The position numbers and the translations under genes are program-made. The notes below the pieces were generated by a model. The model made no database searches and was not told the DNA's origin. It worked only from the letters and a program-made list of their open reading frames with translations. From the NCBI GenBank assembly GCA_031274365.1, contig JAISQF010000012.1, forward strand, positions 1 to 45,441: a stretch of 45,441 nt of DNA, read 5' to 3'. Below, piece by piece: positions 1-7,198 of the stretch; position 1 is the stretch's first letter; each line of letters starts with the position of its first letter. This DNA is from Elusimicrobiota bacterium (GTDB lineage: Bacteria; Elusimicrobiota; Endomicrobiia; Endomicrobiales; Endomicrobiaceae).

Positions 1-28
1 CCCCCCCCCCCCCCCCCCCCCCCCCCCC
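1..28. repeat. Poly-C tract of 28 bases at the window edge
   Basis: Uninterrupted run of C at the left end. A tract this long is very unusual in such AT-rich DNA. It may be a hypermutable tract or an assembly/sequencing artefact at a contig end. The sequence that follows (from about 43) resembles the sequence that follows the G19 tract at the right edge. Confidence 0.9.
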
Positions 29-173
29 ACGTCCCCATCATGACAAAGTAATAGCCAATGTAGAAAATCCCGAAATATTAAAAATATTAGAATTTTTGGA
101 AAATTTTGAAGTATTTGTAGTTTTTGAAAATTGTAAGTTCTTGACCATAAATAAAAAATCCTTTCGATTTTGA
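3..173 (+). CDS. Partial open frame running out of the poly-C tract (unknown protein, C-terminal end)
   Basis: An open frame without its own start runs from the poly-C tract (read as prolines) to a TGA at 171-173. From about 36 the translation looks protein-like: it begins HHDKVIANVENPEIL and continues with a Leu/Phe/Glu-rich segment containing EFLENFEVFVVFEN. It is the only plausible plus-strand coding piece in the window. I do not recognise the family. A degraded copy of the same DNA (acaaagta-agccaatg) follows the homopolymer at the right edge, which suggests a multi-copy gene or mobile element. Whether the proline run is real or the frame joins an upstream gene elsewhere cannot be told here. 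Positions 174-328, between this stop and the toxin gene, hold nothing I can identify. Confidence 0.3.
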   Translation, partial: PPPPPPPPPRPHHDKVIANVENPEILKILEFLENFEVFVVFENCKFLTINKKSFRF

Positions 174-328
174 AAAGAGGTTATCTGTAAGCGAGCAGTC
201 AGCCCAGCAAGAGAAGTAATAAATTAACCGCAGTAGATTAGTCGTAGTAAGTGTAAAATATAAAAACCCCTCAATTTTTAATGCAATCGCTTTATACCAA
301 ATTCATCTTGAAAAAACAACCGTTAATT

Positions 329-603
329 TTAATCATGATAGATTTCATCGCGTTTGCCGACAGCGACAACAACAACAATTAAAACATTATCTTTGATTTC
401 TACAATAACTCTAAAATTATCAACTCTGTATCGCCAGTATCCGCCAAACTTATATTTAAGCTGTTTTCCCGAGCTTCTTGGATCAAGTAATATAGAATCT
501 TTTTCAAGAAACTTAAAAATTTTAGCTTTTACCGAATTGTCAATTTTTTCAAATCTCTTTGCGCAGGAATGCTCCACGCAATTTTATATTTATTCAATTC
601 CAT
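329..603 (-). pseudogene. RelE/ParE-family toxin, frameshifted near its N-terminus
   Basis: The intact protein would be about 91 residues of the RelE/ParE mRNA-interferase fold. An ATG at 603 lies inside the end of the antitoxin gene, and its frame reads MELNKYKIAW then PAQRDLKK, a typical RelE N-terminus, but stops at 529-531. The rest (KIDNSVKAKIFKFLEK, GGYWRYRVDNFRVI, VGKRDEIYHD) continues in another frame to a TAA at 329-331. The two halves meet at a run of six A on the coding strand (544-549 on +); a seventh A, or a -1 slip on the run, gives a seamless toxin. The alternative GTG start at 577 would give a protein lacking the first beta strand, so I reject it. It is either a recently inactivated toxin, one made by slippage, or a sequencing error. 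The neighbouring antitoxin is intact. Confidence 0.75.
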
Positions 604-850
604 ACATTTTTTTTATTTCTTCATGAGTATAAGTTTTTCCATTCCCATGCTCTATTTCTTCAACAGCCCGCATAGTCAAAAGCGTGTCCTCTAAATCTTC
701 CATTCTTTCCATTACTGCTTTTAATTGCATCTTTATTTTTTTTAACTCGACGGAAACATCCGCCGTTTTGGAAGCGTTTAGCGCTTGAACAGGACGATGT
801 TTTTGAAAGCCGACGGCAATATCGGTGATTTTTATATTGTTAGTTTTCAT
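590..850 (-). CDS. Antitoxin of the RelE-type pair (RelB/Phd-like)
   Basis: A protein of 86 residues directly upstream of the toxin; its last codons overlap the toxin ATG at 603, the usual arrangement of type II toxin-antitoxin pairs. It has a good ribosome site (GGGAGG seven bases before ATG). Residues about 32-60 are charged and heptad-like (VELKKIKMQLKAVMERMEDL), probably a helix, followed by an acidic C-terminal tail ending THEEIKKMYGIE, as expected for a toxin-wrapping segment. The N-terminus does not give a clear DNA-binding fold by eye, so the family (RelB, Phd/YefM or other) is uncertain. The role follows mainly from position. Confidence 0.65.
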   Translation of the reverse strand: MKTNNIKITDIAVGFQKHRPVQALNASKTADVSVELKKIKMQLKAVMERMEDLEDTLLTMRAVEEIEHGNGKTYTHEEIKKMYGIE

Positions 851-976
851 TTTAATCCTCCCGCTAAAATTCTCTATATATTCATTTTAGTTTTTTATCC
901 ACCCGAAATCAATAATAAAAGTTTTTTAGATTTTTACGTGTCTTTTCATTTATCAAAGTTTTTTGCGGAGACCGAT

Positions 977-1023
977 CAGCCTGAAAGGCTGGATTTTCAT
1001 AACCGTAGGCCAGCGGCCTACGG
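977..1023. repeat. Double-hairpin palindromic repeat (REP-like), copy 1
   Basis: Two back-to-back hairpins: cagcc-tgaaa-ggctg at 977-991 and a perfect 9-bp GC-rich stem, ccgtaggcc-agc-ggcctacgg, at 1003-1023, joined by gattttcataa. A diverged copy with the same layout and joiner lies at 36712-36759. It sits downstream of the patA stop and just upstream of the antitoxin gene, so it might also stop transcription or protect mRNA ends. Confidence 0.75.
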
Positions 1024-1038
1024 ATCAGGAAATAACAA

Positions 1039-2391
1039 CTATAAATTAAACTCCTTTTTTGCACAGCCGAGAACTTCGTCCATATATGTTAAAACTTTAG
1101 AAAAATCTTCATAGCTTGTCGTCGCCGCGGGCTCTAAACGAATTACCGAGGCATTATTAAGCGTTCCCGCCATCATAACTTTTCTTGCAAAAAGATTTTT
1201 TGCCACAAAATATCCTATTTCAGTTTTTGGAAATTCCACGCCTACCATAAGACCGACGCCGCGAACATCTATTAAAAGTTTCGGATACTTCTTTTGAAGT
1301 TTTTTTAATCCTTTCATTAAAAATTCGCCTTTCTCGCGGGCAAGTTTTGGGACATTATGATTTATCATAAAGTTTATCGCGCCAAGCGCCGCCGAACATG
1401 ACAAAGGATTTCCGCCAAATGTGGGAGATCCCAACATCCAAGGATTGTCCTGCAGCTCTTTTATCCATAAATGTTTTCTCGCAATTATTCCCGTGATAGG
1501 CATAATTCCTCCGCCAAAAGCCTTGCCGTAAGTCATAATGTCTGGAGTTACATTTTCGGCTTGACATCTAAAATAGCTGCCGGTGCGCCCCATTCCGCAT
1601 TGAATTTCGTCAAAAATCAGCAAAATATCATTTTCATCGCAAAGATTTCTTATGCCTTTTAAATAACCTTTTGGCGGAACAATAATGCCGGCTTCTCCTT
1701 GAATAGGCTCTAAAATTATTGCCGCAATTTTTTCGCCCGCTTTTTTAAGTTTCCAGACGGAGCTTTTCATATCTTCAATATCTCCATAAATCGCATGAGA
1801 AACTTGTCCGATTAAAGGAAAATAAGGAGAGCGGTAAAGATCTTTTCCGCTGACGGAAATCGCCCCCATACTTTTTCCATGAAAACCGTTTATCGTCGAA
1901 AGTATCCAAGTTTTTTTACTCGCTATTCTTGCAAGTTTAAGAGCCATTTCGACGGCTTCGGCTCCGCCGTTTGTAAAAAAACAAAACTCTAAATCTCCCG
2001 GCGTTATGGCCGCCATAGCTTGAGCGAGATAACCGCGCAGCGGGTCGAGCAATTCTTGGCTGTGCAGAGCTTGATGATCCAATTGCTTTTTTACGTATTT
2101 AAGAATTTCGGGATTGCGGTGGCCAAATGTAAAAATTCCAAAACCGCCTAAAAAATCTATAAATTTTTCGCCGTCTAAATCCACAAAATAAGAATCATAA
2201 TCAGTCCATTCTATAGACGCGGCGTTTGAAGAAACCGACTTGCGATATTTTAACCAGCCCGGATTTATATGATTGTTAAAATTTGCGACGGTATCTTTTT
2301 CTATTTGTTTTTTTTGCGCGGGCGTGAAACTTTCAGACATTATAAAATCTAAAGATTTGCCTAACACTTCCTTTGCTTTTTTTATATCCAT
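1039..2391 (-). CDS. patA: Putrescine aminotransferase (class III PLP aminotransferase)
   Basis: Transfers the amino group of putrescine to 2-oxoglutarate, giving 4-aminobutanal (cyclising to pyrroline) and glutamate in the cytoplasm. The 450 residues match the length of E. coli PatA/YgjG and share its characteristic stretches: HINPGWLKYRKSV near 41-53, FLGGFGIFTFGHRNP near 80-94, LHSQELLDPLR near 109-119, the pyridine-nitrogen aspartate in DEIQCGMGRTG (Asp261) and the PLP lysine in TYGKAFGGG (Lys290), then GTLNNA near the C-terminus. The nearest alternative is an ornithine or other omega-aminotransferase of the same class, but the PatA-type N-terminus and the polyamine-transport neighbours favour putrescine. 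It is the last gene of the polyamine island, 252 bp after potD copy 1 and probably separately transcribed. Confidence 0.85.
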   Translation of the reverse strand: MDIKKAKEVLGKSLDFIMSESFTPAQKKQIEKDTVANFNNHINPGWLKYRKSVSSNAASIEWTDYDSYFVDLDGEKFIDFLGGFGIFTFGHRNPEILKYVKKQLDHQALHSQELLDPLRGYLAQAMAAITPGDLEFCFFTNGGAEAVEMALKLARIASKKTWILSTINGFHGKSMGAISVSGKDLYRSPYFPLIGQVSHAIYGDIEDMKSSVWKLKKAGEKIAAIILEPIQGEAGIIVPPKGYLKGIRNLCDENDILLIFDEIQCGMGRTGSYFRCQAENVTPDIMTYGKAFGGGIMPITGIIARKHLWIKELQDNPWMLGSPTFGGNPLSCSAALGAINFMINHNVPKLAREKGEFLMKGLKKLQKKYPKLLIDVRGVGLMVGVEFPKTEIGYFVAKNLFARKVMMAGTLNNASVIRLEPAATTSYEDFSKVLTYMDEVLGCAKKEFNL

Positions 2392-2456
2392 GATTTATCC
2401 TTTTATTTTAATTTATTATTTTATTTCTAATTAAACATTTAACCGATTGATTAAAA

Positions 2457-2477
2457 ACGTAAATTTTCATTTTACGT
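2457..2477 (-). terminator. Possible weak terminator after potD copy 1
   Basis: Seven-bp AT-rich stem (acgtaaa/tttacgt) with a 7-base loop, followed on the minus strand by TTTTTAA. Low GC makes it a weak candidate. It lies between the potD stop and patA. Confidence 0.35.
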
Positions 2478-2510
2478 AAGAACTTTCGTTTTTAAGAATG
2501 CATTCCCGGA

Positions 2511-2548
2511 TTGCTTTGCTGTCAATTTGTAACAGCCAAGCAAAGCAA
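2511..2548. repeat. Inverted repeat in the potD-patA gap
   Basis: Perfect 10-bp arms (ttgctttgct at 2511-2520, agcaaagcaa at 2539-2548) with an 18-base loop and no T-tract on either side. It may be an operator or an mRNA processing hairpin; function unknown. A smaller hairpin (ccgca/tgcgg, 2577-2589) follows. Confidence 0.5.
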
Positions 2549-2643
2549 ACCAGAAAAGTCATTTAACCGCCTATGACCGCAATTTGCGGCGCGAGGACGA
2601 AAAAATTTTGAAAAACTTTTCCCGCCCCCGCAAACGGCATTTT

Positions 2644-3693
2644 TTATTTTGTGAACTTTGTCCAAATCAAATCATATCTCTCAACTTTAGAGCCTATGTC
2701 TTTTATGAACTCTCCTTTTTCAAACACTTCAGACGGCACATTTGACGCGGGATTGTTCTTATAAGAATCAGGCAATAAAGCGACAGCGGCTTTATTGGGA
2801 TTTGTATAAGGATATTCTTCGGAAATCTTTTTGCTTATTTCGGGCCTTAAAATAAAACTTATAAATTTCTTGGCGTTTTCAAGGTTCTTTGCTCCTTTTA
2901 ACACAGCTAAATTATCTATAAATAAATAGCATCCTTCCTGCGGAAAAACAATTTCAATTTCTTCAGGTTTTTCTTGTATTGAAATTGCAATTTCTGCATT
3001 CCACATATAACCTATGATTGTTTCTCCGTTTAACATAGCGGTTTTTGGAGAATCGCTGTCGCGCAGTTTAATATTGGGTTTTAACGCTTGAACAGCCGCG
3101 TCAATCTTATCAAGCTGAGCGTCGTTTGTAGTGTTGAAAGAATAACCCAGAGATTTAGCGACCGCTCCTATCACCGCGCGGTAATCGTCGAGAACTTCTA
3201 CAGAATTTTCATATTTAGGATTAAAGAGCTGAGAAAAAGAAGTTATTTTTTCACTGACTTTTGATTTATTGACGGCAAGAGCGGCCACGCCGGCCATATA
3301 AGGAACTGAAAATTTATTGCCCGGATCAAAAGTGCGGTTAGTATAAGCCGGATCAATATTTTTGAAATTCTCTAACGACTTTGCGTCAATTGCTTCAAGC
3401 AGATTTTCCTCTATCATCATCTTAACCATATAATCGCTTGGAACAACTATGTCATAAATCCCGCTGTTACTGCCTTTAACTTTTGCAAGCAAATCTTCAT
3501 TTGACGAATAAGTCGCCATATTGACTTTTATCCCCGTCTCTTTTTCAAATTCTTTAATTACGGAATCGGGAATATATTCCGTCCAAATAAACAAATTTAC
3601 TTCGCCGTTTTTCCCCGACTTTGAACAAGCCGTAAAAGAAAAAACGGAAACTATAGCGGCTAAAATCAAACAAGACAAAAATACTTTTTTCAT
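2644..3693 (-). CDS. potD: Spermidine/putrescine-binding lipoprotein, copy 1
   Basis: Periplasmic solute-binding protein that hands polyamine to the PotABC importer. 349 residues: signal peptide about 1-22 with a lipobox ending FTAC (lipidated Cys23), then a PotD/PotF-type domain with FIWTEYIPDSVIKEFEKETGIKV near 34-56, IYDIVVPSDYMV near 79-90 and SVPYMAG near 124-130. The start ATG has AAAGGAG seven bases upstream. It is clearly homologous along its whole length to copy 2 (5114-6181), and their upstream regions are also nearly identical, so the unit was duplicated as gene plus control region. The copies differ in binding-cleft segments, for instance MWNAEIAISIQEKP here against IWSGEIALCLMEKP, which may reflect different polyamine preference. 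Confidence 0.9.
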   Translation of the reverse strand: MKKVFLSCLILAAIVSVFSFTACSKSGKNGEVNLFIWTEYIPDSVIKEFEKETGIKVNMATYSSNEDLLAKVKGSNSGIYDIVVPSDYMVKMMIEENLLEAIDAKSLENFKNIDPAYTNRTFDPGNKFSVPYMAGVAALAVNKSKVSEKITSFSQLFNPKYENSVEVLDDYRAVIGAVAKSLGYSFNTTNDAQLDKIDAAVQALKPNIKLRDSDSPKTAMLNGETIIGYMWNAEIAISIQEKPEEIEIVFPQEGCYLFIDNLAVLKGAKNLENAKKFISFILRPEISKKISEEYPYTNPNKAAVALLPDSYKNNPASNVPSEVFEKGEFIKDIGSKVERYDLIWTKFTK

Positions 3694-3780
3694 TTCTTTC
3701 TCCTTTTTAATTACGTATTTTATTTTAAGTTTTTATAAAAACTTTTTGCTCAAAATAAAAACGTTTTATTTAGTTTATAA
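3694..3780 (-). promoter_or_regulatory. Duplicated potD upstream region (probable promoter)
   Basis: The roughly 70 bases before potD copy 1 are nearly identical to those before copy 2 (6182-6250), including aaggagaaag, taattacgta and caaaataaaaacg. The stretch lies between a terminator and the start codon, so it should hold each copy's own promoter. It is very AT-rich and I cannot choose a single -35/-10 pair with confidence. Confidence 0.5.
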
Positions 3781-3786
3781 TAAAAA

Positions 3787-3816
3787 ACGCCTATTAAAGA
3801 TTTCTTTAATAAGCGT
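3787..3816 (-). terminator. Rho-independent terminator of the phosphotriesterase-family gene
   Basis: Thirteen-bp stem (3787-3799 with 3804-3816, one G-U pair in minus-strand RNA) with a 4-base loop, followed on the minus strand by TTTTT. It ends transcription coming from 3890-4999 before potD copy 1. Confidence 0.8.
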
Positions 3817-3889
3817 CTTTGCTTAGAACTGCAAAAATACCGCAACATACAAATTACTTTTTAACAATATAGCAAAATATAGGATATCT

Positions 3890-4999
3890 TCAAACCCTTA
3901 TCGCGCAAAGAAGACGCGCGGGATTGTTTATCGTAACATTATCTATATCCTCTTTTTTTGCGCCGCTCCTTTTTAACATCGGGACAACATAATCCAAAAC
4001 TCTCAAATAACCGTTTCCGCCGTAATGTCTATAATAAATCTTGACGTATAAATCGCAGCCTAAAACAATTTGTTTTGAATATCCCAGCTCAAATAATTTT
4101 AATAATGCGTATATTCTATCATAATCCGTCGGATTTAAAATGCCTGCCGCCTCATAACCGCATGTTTCTCCAAAAAAATCAAAAACAATATTTACGCCGG
4201 TATCCAGTATTTTTCTTACCGGATCCAAATTCAACTTGGCCGATGCGTCATGGTATTTAATTATTTTAAGCGCGTCATATTCTTTTATAAAACTATCCAT
4301 ATGACAAGCGATAATGCGCTCGGGAGACGCGCCTTCGTTAAGAATCATATCAATCATTTTAGACGTATCGTTTGTGTCAAGAAAATTATCTCCAGTCCAG
4401 CCGCCCGTATGAATCTGCATCGATAAACCCGTTTCTTTTGCGGCTACGGCGCCCGCTTTTAACGCTATTATCTCATTATCGTTTAAGCTGTTGCACGCTA
4501 TTTTTACATGACCCGCTTTAATATCCGTGCCGTCTATGCCCACATTTATTTCATCTTCAATATATTTAACCAAGTGCGCTATGTCCATATCCGCGCAACT
4601 TTTAGGCCAAAACTTGTCGGCATACAGCCCCGCCGAAGCTATGACATTAACGCCGGCCGCTTTTGATATTTTTTGAATTTCTCTTATATCGCCGCGTATG
4701 CCCGAAGGACTTACTTCCAAAATCGTAGATCCCCCCGCCGCCTTAAAATATCCGACTTCTTTTATCGCTAAATCTGTGTCGCTTAGACGCATACATTCCG
4801 GCGATAAATAAAAATATCCTTTCCTTAAATAATACATATTCTCGCCGGTTATCGTTAAATATTTTTCGTCTATGGGAGGAAAAGCGTTTTTATAAATTTC
4901 CACATAAGGTCTAAGATCAACGAGAATATGCTCATGCATATCCGTAAAATTTAAGTCCTTTGAATCAATTTCTCCTAAAACTGTTTTTACTTTACCCAT
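3890..4999 (-). CDS. Phosphotriesterase-family metal-dependent hydrolase, substrate unknown
   Basis: A TIM-barrel amidohydrolase of the phosphotriesterase-related (PTER/PHP) branch. I place the start at 4999, where GGAG precedes the ATG and the protein opens MGKVKTVLGEI as the family does; a start at 5068 would only add an unlikely leader. From that start (369 residues) all expected binuclear metal ligands are visible: His22 and His24 in DMHEH, the carboxylated lysine candidate Lys166 in GHVKIA, His197 in QIHTGG, His233 in ACHMD and Asp316 in LGCDL. The gene sits between two potD copies and upstream of patA, with a terminator after it. Some family members act on N-acylated amines, so deacylation of an acetylated polyamine is an attractive but unproven guess; lactonase or phosphoesterase activity is equally possible. 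Confidence 0.8.
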   Translation of the reverse strand: MGKVKTVLGEIDSKDLNFTDMHEHILVDLRPYVEIYKNAFPPIDEKYLTITGENMYYLRKGYFYLSPECMRLSDTDLAIKEVGYFKAAGGSTILEVSPSGIRGDIREIQKISKAAGVNVIASAGLYADKFWPKSCADMDIAHLVKYIEDEINVGIDGTDIKAGHVKIACNSLNDNEIIALKAGAVAAKETGLSMQIHTGGWTGDNFLDTNDTSKMIDMILNEGASPERIIACHMDSFIKEYDALKIIKYHDASAKLNLDPVRKILDTGVNIVFDFFGETCGYEAAGILNPTDYDRIYALLKLFELGYSKQIVLGCDLYVKIYYRHYGGNGYLRVLDYVVPMLKRSGAKKEDIDNVTINNPARLLCAIRV

Positions 5000-5113
5000 T
5001 TTCTCTCCATTATTATATGCTGACAAAATTACTATTTCGCCCGCCGCAACGACAAAACAAACAAACATATTATTTTGTTTTGCCGCCGCGGCATTAAGAC
5101 ATTAAATATTTTT

Positions 5114-6181
5114 TTATTTCGTAAACTTAGTCCAAATCAAATCATATTTTTCAAGATCGTTTGGCTTTAAGTTCTTTATAAATTCGCCTTTTTTCAAAAC
5201 CTCGGGCGGAATATTTGCGGCTGGATTTTTCTTAAAAGAATCCGGCAGTAAAGCGACGGCCGCTTTATTGGGATTCGGATAAGGATGTTCCGCGGAAATC
5301 ATCGCGCTAATATCGGGCCTTAAAATGAAGTTGATAAATTTCTTTGCATTCTCGACATTTTTAGCGTTCTTTAATATCACAAGATTATCCACGAAAAGAT
5401 AAATTCCTTCTTTTGGATAAATCACTTCAAATTCGTCCGGTTTTTCCATTAAGCAAAGAGCTATTTCTCCGCTCCAAATATAACCGATGGACGTTTCGCC
5501 GCCTATCATCGGAGTTTTGGGAGAAGAGCTGTCGCGCAACTTCAAATTGGGTTTTAATTGCTCCATATATTTTTCAACTATCGCAAGTTCTTTATCATTT
5601 GTAACATTAAAAGAATAACCCAAAGATTTTGCCATTGCTCCTATAACGGCGCGAAAATCGTCAAGAACCACTATCGAGCTTTTATATTTAGGATTTAACA
5701 AATCGGCAAAACTTGTAATCTTATCCTTTACTTGATTTTTATTGACTATTATCATAGCTCCGCCCGCCATATAAGGAACGGAAAATTTATTTCCTCTGTC
5801 AAAAGAAAGATTCAAATAATTCTCGTCGAGATTTTTGAAATTCTCCAAAGATTTTGTGTCGTATTCCAAAAGCATATCCTCGCCTTTCATCAGCTCGACC
5901 ATATAATCGCTTGGAACCGCAATATCATAAATGTTTTCCTTGCTGCTTTTTATTTTAGCAAGCATATCTTCATTAGATATATAATTTGCGGCGTTAACTT
6001 TTATACCCGTTTCTTTTTCAAACTGATTGATAACGCTTTCCGGAAGATAGTCTTCCCAAACAAAAACATTTACTTCTCCCTGGCTGTTTGAAGATTTACA
6101 TCCCGATAAAAAAACAGAACCAAATCCGGCGGCAATTAAAGTCATTGCAAAAATCAGACGACAAAACGTTTTTTTCTTCAT
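5114..6181 (-). CDS. potD: Spermidine/putrescine-binding lipoprotein, copy 2
   Basis: Second periplasmic polyamine-binding protein, 355 residues. Signal peptide about 1-27 with lipobox LSGC (Cys28), then the PotD fold: VNVFVWEDYLPESVINQFEKE near 37-57, IYDIAVPSDYMVELMKG near 84-100, SVPYMAGGAM near 129-138, and a C-terminal YDLIWTKFTK shared with copy 1. It follows potC, from which it is separated by a terminator (6285-6312), so it probably uses its own promoter; binding proteins are often made in excess over the membrane complex. It is encoded immediately after the permeases and is the more likely ancestral partner of PotABC. The sequence cannot say which polyamine each copy prefers. Confidence 0.9.
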   Translation of the reverse strand: MKKKTFCRLIFAMTLIAAGFGSVFLSGCKSSNSQGEVNVFVWEDYLPESVINQFEKETGIKVNAANYISNEDMLAKIKSSKENIYDIAVPSDYMVELMKGEDMLLEYDTKSLENFKNLDENYLNLSFDRGNKFSVPYMAGGAMIIVNKNQVKDKITSFADLLNPKYKSSIVVLDDFRAVIGAMAKSLGYSFNVTNDKELAIVEKYMEQLKPNLKLRDSSSPKTPMIGGETSIGYIWSGEIALCLMEKPDEFEVIYPKEGIYLFVDNLVILKNAKNVENAKKFINFILRPDISAMISAEHPYPNPNKAAVALLPDSFKKNPAANIPPEVLKKGEFIKNLKPNDLEKYDLIWTKFTK

Positions 6182-6284
6182 TTCTTTCTCCTTTTTAATT
6201 ACGTATTTTATTTTAAGTTTTTATAAAAATTTTTCGCTCAAAATAAAAACGTTTTTAATACCGCTTTAATACTACAATAAAAAA

Positions 6285-6312
6285 CGCTTATTAAAAATTC
6301 ATTTAATAAGCG
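6285..6312 (-). terminator. Rho-independent terminator after potC
   Basis: Eleven-bp stem (6285-6295/6302-6312) with a 6-base loop and TTTTTTA on the minus strand. It is nearly the same hairpin as at 3787-3816, showing that the terminator was copied together with the potD promoter and gene. Confidence 0.8.
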
Positions 6313-6390
6313 CCTTTGCTTAAAACTATAAAAACATATTAAGTTGTTAAATTAATCCTTTTAAGAATGCGGCGAAATTTTACCCAATTT

Positions 6391-7197
6391 TTATTTACCC
6401 GATTTTTTAGCATTTTTATAAGCGCTGAGCTGGCTTATTATCACAACTATCAAAGTAATTAACATTATTATGGACGACAAAGCATAGACGTCCGGACGAA
6501 TCCCCGAGCGAACAGACTCCATTATTTTTAACGGGAAAGTTATACTCGACGCTCCCGTCGTAAAAAAGCTGATAATGAAATCGTCTATCGATAAAGTAAA
6601 AGCTAAAATTGCGCCTGAAATTATACCGGGAGCGATAATGGGTATCGTTATGCCGGTAAGCACTTGAATGCGGTTTGCTCCCAAATCCATAGCCGCTTCC
6701 TCTATAGATCTATCATAACCTGAAAGTCTTGCGCGAACCGTAAAAACAACAAAAGGTATGCTAAACGTCGCATGAGCTATTATCAAACTTATTCTGCCCA
6801 AAGGAACATTTGCTATGGCAAAAGACGCCAAAAGAGAAATACCCAAAACTATTTCCGGAATTACCACCGGAATATAAAGCAAAGCGTCTATCGCGCCTTT
6901 TACCTTAAATCTATATCTAAACATCGCCACGGCCGTGAGAGTTCCTATCACGACGGCTATAGCGGTGCTTGCCGACGCGACTATTAACGTATTTACAAAC
7001 GATTGAAGGAGCGACGAATTTTGTATCATTTCTCCATACCAGCTAAAAGTAAAACCTTCGAAAATAATATTGCGGCGGGAAGTGTTAAATGAAAACAAAA
7101 TCACTATGGCTATCGGCGCGTATAAAAAGATATAGACGAAAGTTGAAAACAAACGCGAAAAAGAATTTTGTAAAGAAACAGTTTTTTTAGTTTGCAT
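6391..7197 (-). CDS. potC: Polyamine ABC transporter permease PotC
   Basis: Inner-membrane permease that pairs with PotB in the polyamine importer. 268 residues with about six hydrophobic segments: the first at 14-38 (FVYIFLYAPIAIVILFSF), then near 65-90, 105-125, 135-155, 185-210 and 240-260. The cytoplasmic ABC-coupling (EAA) loop is visible near 175-195: EEAAMDLGANRIQVLTGITIP. The N-terminal SFNTSRR and SWYGEM motifs are typical of PotC. The ATG lies one base after the potB stop, so the two are translationally coupled. Length matches the family. Confidence 0.9.
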   Translation of the reverse strand: MQTKKTVSLQNSFSRLFSTFVYIFLYAPIAIVILFSFNTSRRNIIFEGFTFSWYGEMIQNSSLLQSFVNTLIVASASTAIAVVIGTLTAVAMFRYRFKVKGAIDALLYIPVVIPEIVLGISLLASFAIANVPLGRISLIIAHATFSIPFVVFTVRARLSGYDRSIEEAAMDLGANRIQVLTGITIPIIAPGIISGAILAFTLSIDDFIISFFTTGASSITFPLKIMESVRSGIRPDVYALSSIIMLITLIVVIISQLSAYKNAKKSGK

Positions 7198-7198
7198 T

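Noticed and set aside
329-577. GTG-started RelE toxin of 82 residues
   Set aside because: The expected N-terminal strand is encoded in the other frame from an ATG at 603, so the GTG version is only the downstream part of a frameshifted gene.
785-1114. Plus-strand frame of 109 codons over the palindromic repeat
   Set aside because: It runs antisense to the antitoxin start and patA end, and its only notable part is translated hairpin DNA.
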